Origin: an uncultured Spartobacteria bacterium
Lineage (GTDB): Bacteria; Verrucomicrobiota; Verrucomicrobiia; Chthoniobacterales; UBA6821
Reading direction: 5' to 3'
Length of the DNA stretch: 33,618 nt
Assembly (NCBI GenBank): GCA_903847935.1
Contig: CAINEX010000111.1
Coordinates: 1 to 33,618 of the forward strand
A model generated the notes under the pieces. That model worked only from the letters and a program-made list of their open reading frames with translations. It made no database searches and had not been told where the DNA came from. The position numbers and the translations under genes were made by a program. Positions 16,948-27,453 of this stretch are shown here, in pieces (positions within the stretch are counted from its first letter, which is position 1; every line of letters starts with the position of its first letter).

Positions 16948-18366
16948 TTAGTGAGTCTCCCTTCTTGAGTGGTCAGGTTGGGTTCCAGGAAGGACAGCTT
17001 TCAGTTCGTTCATGCTCATGATCGGCACAAAGCGGATGAAGAGCAGGAAGAGTGTGAAAAAAATACCTAGCGTTCCGGTCGCCGTCAGGATGTCCACGAT
17101 GGTTGGATGAAAGTCCTTCCAGGAGGAGGGGAGGAAGTCATGTGTGAGCGTCGAGGTCACGATCATGAAGCGCTCGAACCACATGCCGACGTTACAAAGA
17201 ATTGCGAGAATGAAAACCAGCGGGAGGCAACGGCGCACCGCCTTGAACCAAAACAGTTGAGGAACCGTCAGGTTGATCGAGAGACAGGTGATGGCATACC
17301 AGGCGCTGCTACCGGTGAACCGCTCCCAGAAAGCCCCGCGCTCGAAAGGATTTGCGCTGTACCAGGCATTGAAGAGTTCGAAGACATAGACGTAGGCGAC
17401 ACAGGATCCCATCATCAGGAGAAGTTTACACACCTTGTCGAGCTGTGACGGGGTAATCAATTCGCGGAGTTGAGGGTTGAGCAGGCGGAGTGGTAGCAGA
17501 AGCGTAAGAACCGCTGCGCTACCGCTGTAGACCGCCCCGACCATGAAGTAGAACGGGAAGATTGTGGCGTGCCATCCGGGAACGACCGAGGTGGCGCAGT
17601 CGGAGGCCACGATTGTGGTAACGGTGACCACGAGGACGGATGTCAGTCCAGCCAGCAGGACGTACATCATCTCGTAATGACGCCACTGGCGCGCCGTGCC
17701 AAGCCAACCGAGCGATGCAATGCCGTAGGCGAATTTTCTGACCTTGGTCGTAGCCCGATCACGGAGCACGGCGAGATCGGGAATCATTCCGGCAAACCAA
17801 AAAAGCGAGGAGACCGTCAGGTAGCTGGTCACGGCAAAAACATCCCAGAGCAGAGGACTCGAGAAGTTAGGCCACATGCCATAGCTGTTGGGAACCGGGA
17901 AAAGGAACCAGACGAACCAGACTCGTCCGATATGAATCGCAGGATAGACGCCGGCACAGATGATCGCAAAAACCGTCATTGCCTCGGCGGCACGAGAGAT
18001 GGAGAGGCTCCACTTCTGCCGTGTCAGGAAGAGCAATGCCGAGATAAGCGATCCAGCGTGGGCCATTGAAACCCAGAAGATGAAGTTGGTGATATCCCAA
18101 GCCCAGAAGCAGGGGCTGTTTGAGCCCCAAACACCGACTCCGGTCACGATCATGTAAAGGATGCAGGCGCCTCCCATGGCGGCAAGTCCCCCTGACAGGG
18201 TGATCGCTGCATACCACCATAGAGGAGTCTTGCCCTCTACGATCGAGCAGACGGCATCGGTCACCCAGAGTGGGCCCCTGTTGTTGAGCACCTGCGGCGG
18301 TCGGGCAAGGACACTCAGGTCAGGAGCGTCCTTTTCTGCACTGTTGATGGTTGTAGCTGTGGACAT
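16948..18366 (-). CDS. actC: Alternative Complex III subunit ActC (NrfD-like)
   Basis: NrfD/PsrC-type multi-TM with FWAWDITNFIFWVSMAHAGSLISALLFLTRQKW. Confidence 0.94.
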   Translation of the reverse strand: MSTATTINSAEKDAPDLSVLARPPQVLNNRGPLWVTDAVCSIVEGKTPLWWYAAITLSGGLAAMGGACILYMIVTGVGVWGSNSPCFWAWDITNFIFWVSMAHAGSLISALLFLTRQKWSLSISRAAEAMTVFAIICAGVYPAIHIGRVWFVWFLFPVPNSYGMWPNFSSPLLWDVFAVTSYLTVSSLFWFAGMIPDLAVLRDRATTKVRKFAYGIASLGWLGTARQWRHYEMMYVLLAGLTSVLVVTVTTIVASDCATSVVPGWHATIFPFYFMVGAVYSGSAAVLTLLLPLRLLNPQLRELITPSQLDKVCKLLLMMGSCVAYVYVFELFNAWYSANPFERGAFWERFTGSSAWYAITCLSINLTVPQLFWFKAVRRCLPLVFILAILCNVGMWFERFMIVTSTLTHDFLPSSWKDFHPTIVDILTATGTLGIFFTLFLLFIRFVPIMSMNELKAVLPGTQPDHSRRETH

Positions 18367-18371
18367 GCTTT

Positions 18372-21300
18372 TTAGGCGTGCTCCTCGTGGCGGTTTGCAG
18401 CGCCGACGAGTTCGGCACCCGGCATTGCGGGGTTCGGATTGCGGATCCTGGCCATGTAGGTGACACGCGGGCGGGTATTGAGATAATTCAGCGAACTGTA
18501 GGTGCGTTCATCGGCCTTGGCCTTTGAGACCGCACTCTCCGGATCCTTGATGTTTCCGAAGACAATGGATTCGGAGGGACATGCCTGCTGGCAGGCAGTC
18601 TTGAAGGAGGGCATCGGCATCTTGGTGACATCGCTTGCGCCGGCCTTCACTGATCGGGCGATCTTTGCCTCTTCAATCCGCTGGATGCAGAAGGTGCATT
18701 TCTCCATGACGCCGCGCATACGGACTGTCACATTCGGATTCTTCGACATTTTCAGACTGTCCGCCATTCCCTTCGGGGCGAGCGGGCCGTAGTAGAGTTC
18801 ATCAAGCGGTCGCTCGTTGTAATCAAACCAGTTGAAGCGACGAACCTTCCAAGGGCAGTTATTGGCGCAGTAACGGGTGCCTATGCATCGGTTGTAGGCC
18901 ATCAGGTTAAGGCCCTCCTCGCTATGGACGGTAGCGTTGGCCGGGCAGACCGCCTCGCATGGAGCACTCTCGCACTGCTGGCACATGACCGCCATCGGGA
19001 TCATCTCAAGGCTTTCTTCCTTATGATCTGCACTGGAGAACCATCGATCGATACGTATCCAGGCCATGTCACGTCCGCGACGAACCTGATCCTTACCAAC
19101 CACGGGTATGTTATTCTCCGCCTGGCAGGCTACGATGCAGGCATTGCAGCCGATGCAGGAGTTGAGATCGACAGAGAGGCCCCACTGAAGGTCCGAAGTG
19201 AGTGGGGGATTTGGATAGATCGAGATTGGTTTGACCACATCGCCATCCATCTCTGCGGCAAATCCAGGAACCTTCTTGAAGGATTCAAGGGTTCCCTCAC
19301 GGGCAAGGTCCCGACCCTCCATGTTCTGGTGATCCTGAGTTCGGGCAAAAACATACGGGGCGCATGGCAGCGCCTCGACTTTTACCCCACTACGAAATCC
19401 AAGGGCGGAAGAGCGAAGCGGATAAGCATCAAAACCGACTTTGTCCATCACATGATTGATGCCTTGGCGACCATAACCTAGGGCAATGCTGACAGATTTC
19501 TCGGCATGGCCGGGAGCCACAAGAGCAGCGGCCTGTACGGAGCGGTTGCCGGCGGTGATCTTCACGAAATCACCGTCCTTGATTCCAAGCATGCGGGCAT
19601 CTGCGGGGCTAATCAGGGCTGCATTATCCCAGACAAGCTTTGTCACGAAATCGGGCGTTTCCTGAAGCCAGGAGTTTCCTGCGTAGCGTCCATCATCCAC
19701 ACTGGAACTTCTGAGGAAAACCAATTCAAAGTCTCCCGGTTGAACAACTGCTTCCGAAGTCTGTAGGGAGGCAATGGCTGATGCCTGGTTGAATGAGGGG
19801 TTGGAAAGAGGCCATGCGGTTCCTGCGGCAAAACCGTTTTTCAGAAAGGTATTCCAAGCTTCATCAGAGGAGTCGCCGGAGTAGGCATTGAAGCTTGTGC
19901 GTACAGCCGTAAGGGAATCCGAGCTTTCACCCGCCAACAGGGCAAGAATTTCCACTTGAGATACTCCGTTCCAAAGCGGAAGGATCATTGGTTGCACGGC
20001 ACAGATTGTTCCGTCAAAGGTGCGGGAATCTCCCCAACGCTCAAGATAGTGAGCTGCAGGAACATGCCAGTGGCAGACCTTGCTGGTCTCGTCCACGAAG
20101 AGACCCAGATGCAAGGTCTGTGGAACGGTGGAGAGCAGGTTGGGAAAGTCCAGGTCTGGCTGCGCCGAATACACCGGATTGTTGCCCAGAATCAGAAGCG
20201 TCTTGATCGATCCTGCCTTGATGGCCATGCAGAGATCAGTGAGGGAAGGGCCGGGGGTGCCATTTGTCTGGCCGGCTTTGATCGTAGTGCCGAGATTTCC
20301 GAGTGAGGAGTTGATCGCAAGCGCCAGAATCTGGCTAGCTTTGGTCTGCTGTGGACCTGCGATCACTATGCTTTTTCCTCGCGCAGAGATGAGGTCATCA
20401 GCAACCCCGTTCATCCAAGAACGCCCGTAATTATCAAGGTTTGTTAATTCCTGTGCCCCTGCTGATGTGAGGAAAGTTGTGCTAAGGGTAGCCAGATTGG
20501 AGTCACCTGTCTTTTTAGCGATGATGCCGGCAAGTGTGGCCGTAAAAGTTCCTATTTCGCTTGAGCGGATGCGAATGCGATGGTCGGCCATGCCGCCGGT
20601 GAGGCTGAAGTGATTTTCAGCCACATAGAGCCGATTCATGCTCTTTCCAGGATTTCGGCGCTGAGCGAAGCCCTTTGCAAATCCTAGTCCCGAAGCAGAA
20701 GGGTTTAGAAAGTCGCTATCTAGAGAAAGAATAACGTCAGCGCTCCCAAAATTATAGATGGGTTTGACTCCTGCACCCAAGGATGCCGCCACGGCAGCTT
20801 CGGATTCACGCATGGAGATTGCCTCATCAGCTACCCAGATTAATTTTGGAAACTGTTTTGAAATCGAAGCGTGAAGACGGTTGATGGTGGGTGAATGTTC
20901 TCGTCCTACGAGTATGGCCACTCCTTCGCCGCCGTTTGCGCTAGCTTTAGCCCTGATATCGACGATCAGGTTGTCGAGATCTGAACGTGTGGATGTTACG
21001 GCGTTGAAAGTGATCTCCTTGGAGCGGTTCGGGTCGTAGAGATCAAGGATGGAAGCTTGGGCAAAGGCATCAGTGGAACCGTTGCTAGCAGGGTGAAGTG
21101 GATTTCCCTCGACCTTTGTGGGACGGCCGTCCGAGGTGGTTACGATCAGGGGCACCGCGCCAACCGGTGAGGGCATGGAGCTTGCGTAATAAAGGAACTT
21201 GCCAGGAATCGTCCATTCGGCGCTTTTGGCAAAGGGAACCAGATGTGCTTCCGGACGACGGCAACCTGTCAGAGCGGCCCCTGACAGGGCAGTGGCTGCA

Positions 21301-21482
21301 CCCATGAGGCGCATGAAATCTCGACGCGAGAGTCCGGAGGATTTCTCTTCTCGGCCGGAAGCTGAGTCTGTGAACTCTAGGCCAAGATTTTCTGTGAAAG
21401 CTGTGGAATTTTCGCGCTCGTTAAGCGAACGCCAGAGAGTGGGTCTGGCATCACGCACAGGATGTGGAAAAATCTTTTTCAT
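18372..21482 (-). CDS. actB: Alternative Complex III subunit ActB (molybdopterin-oxidoreductase-like domain fused to FeS-cluster domain, Tat signal)
   Basis: LSRRDFMRLMGAATALSGAALTGC Tat-like/lipobox signal; ferredoxin Cys clusters CIGCNACIVACQ, CQQCESAPCEAVCP, CIGTRYCANNCPW; ATG at 21482 gives an ATGA overlap with actA. Confidence 0.95.
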   Translation of the reverse strand: MKKIFPHPVRDARPTLWRSLNERENSTAFTENLGLEFTDSASGREEKSSGLSRRDFMRLMGAATALSGAALTGCRRPEAHLVPFAKSAEWTIPGKFLYYASSMPSPVGAVPLIVTTSDGRPTKVEGNPLHPASNGSTDAFAQASILDLYDPNRSKEITFNAVTSTRSDLDNLIVDIRAKASANGGEGVAILVGREHSPTINRLHASISKQFPKLIWVADEAISMRESEAAVAASLGAGVKPIYNFGSADVILSLDSDFLNPSASGLGFAKGFAQRRNPGKSMNRLYVAENHFSLTGGMADHRIRIRSSEIGTFTATLAGIIAKKTGDSNLATLSTTFLTSAGAQELTNLDNYGRSWMNGVADDLISARGKSIVIAGPQQTKASQILALAINSSLGNLGTTIKAGQTNGTPGPSLTDLCMAIKAGSIKTLLILGNNPVYSAQPDLDFPNLLSTVPQTLHLGLFVDETSKVCHWHVPAAHYLERWGDSRTFDGTICAVQPMILPLWNGVSQVEILALLAGESSDSLTAVRTSFNAYSGDSSDEAWNTFLKNGFAAGTAWPLSNPSFNQASAIASLQTSEAVVQPGDFELVFLRSSSVDDGRYAGNSWLQETPDFVTKLVWDNAALISPADARMLGIKDGDFVKITAGNRSVQAAALVAPGHAEKSVSIALGYGRQGINHVMDKVGFDAYPLRSSALGFRSGVKVEALPCAPYVFARTQDHQNMEGRDLAREGTLESFKKVPGFAAEMDGDVVKPISIYPNPPLTSDLQWGLSVDLNSCIGCNACIVACQAENNIPVVGKDQVRRGRDMAWIRIDRWFSSADHKEESLEMIPMAVMCQQCESAPCEAVCPANATVHSEEGLNLMAYNRCIGTRYCANNCPWKVRRFNWFDYNERPLDELYYGPLAPKGMADSLKMSKNPNVTVRMRGVMEKCTFCIQRIEEAKIARSVKAGASDVTKMPMPSFKTACQQACPSESIVFGNIKDPESAVSKAKADERTYSSLNYLNTRPRVTYMARIRNPNPAMPGAELVGAANRHEEHA

Positions 21483-22138
21483 CGGTGGCATCCTCCGCAG
21501 TTGACTGGTGGATTAACCTTCCACTCCTCTTTAAATTTCATACCCATTTCAAGTTGGTCGGAAGCTGTTGCAGGATGCCAAGACATATTGAATATCTCAG
21601 CGGGGGGGCGAAGGAAATTTTCCGGGGCGCGATGACAGTCCAAGCACCACTTCATGCTCAGGGACTCCGCTTCGTAGACCACGCTCATCTCGTTGACCGC
21701 ACCGTGACAGCTGTAGCAACTCACGCCTCGGTTTACGTGGACGGCATGGTTGAAATAGGCGTAGTCGGGCAGTCTATGAATCTGCACCCAAGGAATAGGT
21801 TGGCCGGTTTTCCAGCTTTCTCGAACGGGTGCCAGGCGGGGGCTGTTGGGGAGGATTTTTCCCTCTCCATGGCAGTTGATGCAAGTTTGGGTCGTCGGGA
21901 GGTTGGAATGAGCAGCAACTTCCACAAAGCTGTGGCAGTAACGGCAATCCATGCCCAACTGTTTGACGTGCAGTGCGTGTGAGAAGGGAACCGGTTGGTC
22001 GGGTTGGTAGCCGACGCGTGTGTACTTCGGGGTGAAGTAGTACCAGATACCTAGGGTCAGGGGTGCTCCCACTGCCAGCACGCAGACGAGCAGCTGTAGC
22101 GGGAACCAATTGACCCAACGGGGAAAGAAATTCGACAT
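21479..22138 (-). CDS. actA: Alternative Complex III subunit ActA (pentaheme cytochrome c)
   Basis: Five CxxCH motifs: CRYCH, CINCH, CYSCH, CLDCH, CGGCH. Confidence 0.95.
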   Translation of the reverse strand: MSNFFPRWVNWFPLQLLVCVLAVGAPLTLGIWYYFTPKYTRVGYQPDQPVPFSHALHVKQLGMDCRYCHSFVEVAAHSNLPTTQTCINCHGEGKILPNSPRLAPVRESWKTGQPIPWVQIHRLPDYAYFNHAVHVNRGVSCYSCHGAVNEMSVVYEAESLSMKWCLDCHRAPENFLRPPAEIFNMSWHPATASDQLEMGMKFKEEWKVNPPVNCGGCHR

Positions 22139-22275
22139 CTGGTATTAGAGATCGCCCGGATGGAGGATTCTCAGGCGGAAACAGAGTAGAAAGTCAGCGG
22201 CTGATGGCAAGGAATTTGGTTTGAAAAATCACATTCCCCGAATCGAGACAGGAAATCCCGCCACCTCTCCTTGTC

Positions 22276-22788
22276 ATGATTCTGCCCTCGCCTCGGTCAT
22301 CCATGTCTTTTAGTTTCCCTTGGATGAATCTCCGGTCTTTTTTTCTGTTCTTGGTTCTTTTGCTCCAGTTGTTGCACAACCTGCAAGCTGCCCCCCTGCC
22401 CCAGCATAACCTTCCAAAGGTTTCGCTAGCTCTCGGTACCAATACCCTCTCCGCTCAAGTAGCTGCCGATGATCGATCCAGGGAACTCGGTTTGATGGCT
22501 CGCAAGCAGCTTGATTCTGACGAGGCAATGGTTTTTGTCTTTCCTCAACCTCGTTCCGTCAACTTCTGGATGAAGGATACTCCGGTTCCCCTTTCAATTG
22601 CTTATATCTCTGCATCCGGAAGAATTCTGGAAACGCACGAACTCAAGCCTCTTGACGAGACTCCAGTGCCGAGCGCTTCAAGTGCCGTAGTGTATGCTCT
22701 TGAGGTCCCACAGGGATGGTTTGCTTCGCATGGTATACTTGCGGGTGATCAGATCGCCGGTCTGCCTTCGCCAAGCATTGCGAAGTAA
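22276..22788 (+). CDS. DUF192-family secreted protein
   Basis: Signal peptide then LMARKQLDSDEAMVFVFPQPRSVNFWMKDTPVPLSIAYI...LEVPQGWFASHGILAGD; start could also be 22303. Confidence 0.9.
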   Translation: MILPSPRSSMSFSFPWMNLRSFFLFLVLLLQLLHNLQAAPLPQHNLPKVSLALGTNTLSAQVAADDRSRELGLMARKQLDSDEAMVFVFPQPRSVNFWMKDTPVPLSIAYISASGRILETHELKPLDETPVPSASSAVVYALEVPQGWFASHGILAGDQIAGLPSPSIAK

Positions 22789-22801
22789 GCGTGCAAAAAT
22801 T

Positions 22802-22836
22802 CCCCCGCTTTCTAAAAAGGAAAGCCGGGGTTTTTA
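22802..22836. terminator. Hairpin CCCCCGCTTTC...GAAAGCCGGGG with T-tract, probable bidirectional terminator
   Basis: Imperfect inverted repeat followed by TTTTTATTT on + and AATTTTTG on -; lies between convergent DUF192 and rng genes. Confidence 0.8.
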
Positions 22837-22903
22837 TTTAACTGGGTGTAGGGCGAAGAGACTCAAAGAATCCGTTCGCATTGATCTTAGGGACGCCGGA
22901 TGC

Positions 22904-24487
22904 TCATACTTTGAGTTCCTCATTGGTTTGGGCGTTCGCGATGGAGAACTTCTCCACATGGAGCGTGGCATCCGAGCGGAAGATAAGGCGCCCAGCATAT
23001 CTGCGCTCAATGTCGATTAGGAGTTCCTCGTCCTCGGTGCGGAGTCTGTTTAGGAGTTCTGGGTGGACGGTGACGCGGAACTCATGAACATCTTCCTGAT
23101 GCCGTTTCATGAGCGTGTGCAGAGCCCTCTGGAGTTCGACGCTCATGGTCATGGAACTCTTCACGACTCCTTTGCCGTGGCAGTAAGCGCAGTTTGTGTA
23201 GAGGGAGCTGGATAGGCTCTCTTGTGCGCGTTGTCGGGTCATCTCCATGAGGCCTAGCGGGGAGATTGGAAGGACATGCGTGCGTGCCTTGTCCCGTCGA
23301 AGGCGGTCGCGCATCCTCTGGTAGACGGCCTGCTGGTCCTTGCGGTTCTTCATGTCGATGAAGTCGACAACGATGAGTCCTCCGATGTTGCGGAGACGGA
23401 GTTGGCGGGCGACCTCGTCGGCAGCTTCCATGTTCGTTTGGAAGAGGGTCTTGTCCATATCCTTACTACCCTTGTTCCTGCCGGTGTTAACGTCGACAGC
23501 GATCATCGCCTCTGTCTCGTCGATGACAAGGTAGCCACCGCAAGGCAACCAAACTTGGCGGAGGAAGGCGCTGTCGATCTGCGCTTGGACGTCAAAGTTA
23601 TCGAAGATGGGTTTTTGACCGCTGTAATGATGAATGGACTTCTTGGCGCGTTTGGAAATCTGCCCCACTAGTTCCTGCATGCGTTCCGCCGCCTTGAGAT
23701 CATCGACATGAACCGCATCAACGTTTTCGGTGAGCAGGTCGCGCACAGTACGGTCGATCAGATCTGGTTCTAGGATGAGTGTGCTGGCAGCAGGTTTCTC
23801 GGCCATGCCTTTCTCAACCTCACGCCACTGGTCAAGCAGGAAGCCTAGGTCGCGCACGAAGAATCGGGCCTTCTGGCCCTCGCCTGCCGTGCGGATGATA
23901 ATGCCCATCCCTTCCGGGAGGGTTAATTCGGTGAGGATCTTGCGGAGACGCGCGCGCTCCTTGGGATCTTCGATTTTGCGAGAGATACCGCACTGGTCGC
24001 TGAAGGGCATCAGGACCATGTAGCGTCCTGCCATGGATATATTGGTGGTGATGCGCGGTCCCTTGGTGCCGATCGGTCCTTTGGTCACCTGGACCATGAT
24101 TTCACTACCGACCGGGTAGACGATAGGGATGTCTTTGGCTGTGAGTTTTTTCTTGGAGGGAGCTTGTTTTCCAGCCCTCTGGACGGCCTCAATGCCGCTG
24201 TCGAGTGCTGCAGGAATAGCATCCCAGAAGTGGAGAAATGCGTTCTTCTCAAAGCCGATATCGACGAACATTGCCTTGAGTCCATGCTCGATATTGCGCA
24301 CCTTGCCCTTGAAGATTCCACCCACGATGTTGCGCTCACTGTCACGTTCGATGGAGTACTCTTCAAGTTTTCCATCCTCAAGGACGGCGACACGTTTTTC
24401 TAATTTTTCGCAACTGACGACCAACTCGATGCGGGGGCCGGTTTTTTTTACGCCCAAGAGGCGTTTGACTGTTTCTATGATACTCAT
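22904..24487 (-). CDS. rng: Ribonuclease G/E family protein
   Basis: S1-like N-terminus, GGYLVIDETEAMIAVDVNTGRN, IGGLIVVDFIDMKN, Zn-link-like CAYCHGKG. Confidence 0.95.
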   Translation of the reverse strand: MSIIETVKRLLGVKKTGPRIELVVSCEKLEKRVAVLEDGKLEEYSIERDSERNIVGGIFKGKVRNIEHGLKAMFVDIGFEKNAFLHFWDAIPAALDSGIEAVQRAGKQAPSKKKLTAKDIPIVYPVGSEIMVQVTKGPIGTKGPRITTNISMAGRYMVLMPFSDQCGISRKIEDPKERARLRKILTELTLPEGMGIIIRTAGEGQKARFFVRDLGFLLDQWREVEKGMAEKPAASTLILEPDLIDRTVRDLLTENVDAVHVDDLKAAERMQELVGQISKRAKKSIHHYSGQKPIFDNFDVQAQIDSAFLRQVWLPCGGYLVIDETEAMIAVDVNTGRNKGSKDMDKTLFQTNMEAADEVARQLRLRNIGGLIVVDFIDMKNRKDQQAVYQRMRDRLRRDKARTHVLPISPLGLMEMTRQRAQESLSSSLYTNCAYCHGKGVVKSSMTMSVELQRALHTLMKRHQEDVHEFRVTVHPELLNRLRTEDEELLIDIERRYAGRLIFRSDATLHVEKFSIANAQTNEELKV

Positions 24488-24689
24488 TTTTTAGTGATTG
24501 AATTATGGGTTTAGGCTGAAGGTTGAAAAGTGATGACTTTGAATTGTTGGTGAAGGGTGCAATTAGTGGAAAAATAGAACGTTGGGAAGTGGTTGCTGAT
24601 GCCAAAATGGGTCTCTTTTGAAAAATTGTCGGAATGTTTCTCTCACTTGATAGTCTAACAGCCTTTCCGCTAATAGGTTTTCGTTTGGA

Positions 24690-26897
24690 TTAGTTTGATT
24701 GTTTGGGGACGGCGGAGCGACCGCCCCCCAGAAAGTTGAAGAATTTCTGAAGTCCCCCCTGCTGTCTTGGTTTGTTATTAGCCCGTCCTTGGGCGTCTGC
24801 ATCCTCCTTGATGTCCGGCTTCGCCAAAGGGGGCACCGAGTTTCCGTCACCGCCGCCTGTAGGGGAAGTGGCTTCGACAGGTGCATCCACGGCATCAGTC
24901 TCCGTCCCATACTGGGATGGGAATTCCTTGCTAAAATCGACACCGCTGATCTGTTGAAAATTCCCCAATCCCGGCGTCAGGAATTCGAGTTTGACCTCCT
25001 GACCGTTTTCCATGGCCAGAATCTGCTCGAGGATTTTGGAAGCAATGGGAGCTGGAACGGAGCCGCCCGACTTCCCGCCTTGGACGAAGACGCAAACGAC
25101 GTAACGAGGCTTGTCGTAGGGTGCAAAGCAGACAAACCATGTGTGGTAATCCTTGATGCCGTTTCTCCAGAACTGTGCGGTTCCGGTCTTTCCTGCGACC
25201 ACAAGATCCTTGACCCGAGCCTTGCGGGCGGTGCCATCGCTATCATTGACAACTTTCCACATACCCTTGCGGACTTTCTCGAACTGATCGGCCGTGATTC
25301 CCCCTTCCTTTAGGATATCGCTATGGACCTTCACCGGTTCATCCTTCAGGATGGCACCATCTTGGGCAACGACCTGTTTGATGAGATGAGGTTCATAAAC
25401 AATCCCTCCGTTGGCAATTGTTGCGGCCACAACAGACATTTGAAGAGGCGTGGCGAGTACGAATCCCTGTCCGATCGCGGTGTTGGCGGTGTAACCCGGG
25501 CTCCATCGCTCACGGGGGTAATTCTGGGCTAGCCAAGCTGTTCCGGGCATGACCCCGGTTGCGACATTGTTCAGTGGAAGATCAGATTTCTGACCTAGAC
25601 CGAGCATGCTGCCGACGGCATCGATCTGGTCGATACCCGCTGCATTTCCATACTGGTAGAAGAAGGGGTCGCAGGAATTTTTGAGCGCCGTACTCAGGTC
25701 CTGACGACCATGTGGGGGAAGGGGAGGCTTTGCTGTAAGCACCCAGCATTTCATGAATTTATCACCGTATTGAACGCCGCCCGTACAGTCGAACTGCCTG
25801 TCAGAGATTCCGGCCCTGATTCCTGCGAGTGCGGTGCAAAGTTTGAAGGTTGATCCGGGCGCGTAAGCATTCACCGCCCTGTTCATAAGGGGGTCGGTCT
25901 GATCCTTGGCGAGTTTGTCCCAATCAGCTTTTGAGATGCTAGGGACAAACTGGTTGGGGTCGAATGAGGGTACCGAAGCCATGGCCAGGATCTCGCCGTT
26001 GTTCGGATCAAGAACGACTGCCGCGCCCCTGCCGACGACACGCAACGCCTTCTCCACGATATACTGGATACGTGCATCGATTGTCATGCATACCTTGGCC
26101 CCCTGCTTGGGTTCGATCCGCGATGTCTCCCCATCAATGACCCCGTGAGCATTGCGCTGAAGAAAGCGTGTCCCGGCGGTGCCTCTCAGCTCATCATTAT
26201 AGGCTTTTTCAATCTGTGCCTTGCCCTCGACATCAGGTTGATAAAAACTAAATTGCTCCGCCTCTTCCTTGTCGACCTTTGTTGGGACACCGACATAACC
26301 GAAGAGGTGTGCTGCAAGGGCTCCGTAGACATAATGCCGCACCGGTTTAAGCGTTACCGTGACGCCGGGAAGGTCGAGATTGTTCTCGCTGAAGCGTGCC
26401 ATGGTCTCAAAGTCGAGGTCTTGGCGATAGACATAGGGAACTTCTGAGTTGTCGCGGAAGTGAGCCTGGAGCTTGTGACTGTTGTAGTCACCTGCGAGGC
26501 CGAGTTTTTCGAGGCGCGGAACAATGGAATCATTCACGATCTTGACGATATCGGGTTCCTCCTTGTTGACGGGCATGCCGTGATCAAGTCCTCGATAGTG
26601 TCGGACGGGAACCGAGTCATATTTTTCTCTCCAAGCCCGGACGATGTCCGGAAGATAGAACTCAACTTCCATGCTGGCTCGGTTCTCAACGAGAGGCGTG
26701 CCTCGCCTATCGCAGATTTCACCGCGCACGGCGGGGAGTCTGATGGTCAATTGAGAGTGACCCTTGATTCTGGCCTTGTAATCAGCACCCTTGTAGATTT
26801 GGACATACCACATCCGCGATAAAAGAAGGCAAAGTGCGATTGTCAGGCACGCTCCGAGGATCAGGAGCTTACGGAGGTATTCGTCTGGAACTTTCAT
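24690..26897 (-). CDS. mrdA: Penicillin-binding protein 2 (transpeptidase)
   Basis: STFK active-site motif, KTGTA motif, N-terminal TM; adjacent to mreD; long low-complexity C-terminal tail. Confidence 0.94.
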   Translation of the reverse strand: MKVPDEYLRKLLILGACLTIALCLLLSRMWYVQIYKGADYKARIKGHSQLTIRLPAVRGEICDRRGTPLVENRASMEVEFYLPDIVRAWREKYDSVPVRHYRGLDHGMPVNKEEPDIVKIVNDSIVPRLEKLGLAGDYNSHKLQAHFRDNSEVPYVYRQDLDFETMARFSENNLDLPGVTVTLKPVRHYVYGALAAHLFGYVGVPTKVDKEEAEQFSFYQPDVEGKAQIEKAYNDELRGTAGTRFLQRNAHGVIDGETSRIEPKQGAKVCMTIDARIQYIVEKALRVVGRGAAVVLDPNNGEILAMASVPSFDPNQFVPSISKADWDKLAKDQTDPLMNRAVNAYAPGSTFKLCTALAGIRAGISDRQFDCTGGVQYGDKFMKCWVLTAKPPLPPHGRQDLSTALKNSCDPFFYQYGNAAGIDQIDAVGSMLGLGQKSDLPLNNVATGVMPGTAWLAQNYPRERWSPGYTANTAIGQGFVLATPLQMSVVAATIANGGIVYEPHLIKQVVAQDGAILKDEPVKVHSDILKEGGITADQFEKVRKGMWKVVNDSDGTARKARVKDLVVAGKTGTAQFWRNGIKDYHTWFVCFAPYDKPRYVVCVFVQGGKSGGSVPAPIASKILEQILAMENGQEVKLEFLTPGLGNFQQISGVDFSKEFPSQYGTETDAVDAPVEATSPTGGGDGNSVPPLAKPDIKEDADAQGRANNKPRQQGGLQKFFNFLGGGRSAVPKQSN

Positions 26898-26901
26898 TAC
26901 C

Positions 26902-27453
26902 TCAAAGATCGTAGGGCACCGGATTATTGGCTGATGATCCTTCGGAAGTGATGGGAACGAAAGACTTCAAGAGTAAATATAGCATGGGGGCGAGTAGCAG
27001 GGAGGCTCCGCCAGGAACCGCCACACGCGTCAGAACGTCGATGCTTAAAGGGAGCCCCCCCCTTTTTGCACAGATCATCAGGAACTCACCTCCCAGCATG
27101 GTGATCGTCACCAGGAAGCTTCCAAGGGCATGGAGTTCCCATCGCAAGCCATGGGTAATCTCTCCGGTCATCTGTAGGGCAATCGTCCAGCAAAGAAAGA
27201 AGACAATCGCGGGTGCGAGACCGTTTTCAGCCTGTCCTGACTGGAATTGAAGGAGTATCAACCCTTGTATCAGAGCGGTGGCCAATGCAAAGAAAAGGGC
27301 CGGAATAAAAGGAAGGGCTAGTGCCCCGAAGCAAAAAAGGACTGGAAGGAGTTGGATGCGTTCCTGGGCGGGCGGAAGGATGGGGAGAAAATCCTGAACC
27401 ACTACCACCACCGGCAGCAGGCACAGCAGGAGTATCAGAAACAAAGTTCTCAT
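26902..27453 (-). CDS. mreD: Rod shape-determining protein MreD-like membrane protein
   Basis: Polytopic small membrane protein between mreC and PBP2, ATGA overlap with mreC. Confidence 0.8.
   Translation of the reverse strand: MRTLFLILLLCLLPVVVVVQDFLPILPPAQERIQLLPVLFCFGALALPFIPALFFALATALIQGLILLQFQSGQAENGLAPAIVFFLCWTIALQMTGEITHGLRWELHALGSFLVTITMLGGEFLMICAKRGGLPLSIDVLTRVAVPGGASLLLAPMLYLLLKSFVPITSEGSSANNPVPYDL

Noticed and set aside
23140-23200. CAYCHGKG motif in RNase G/E resembling a CxxCH heme site
   Set aside because: This is the Zn-link-type cysteine motif of RNase E/G in a cytoplasmic protein, not a cytochrome c site
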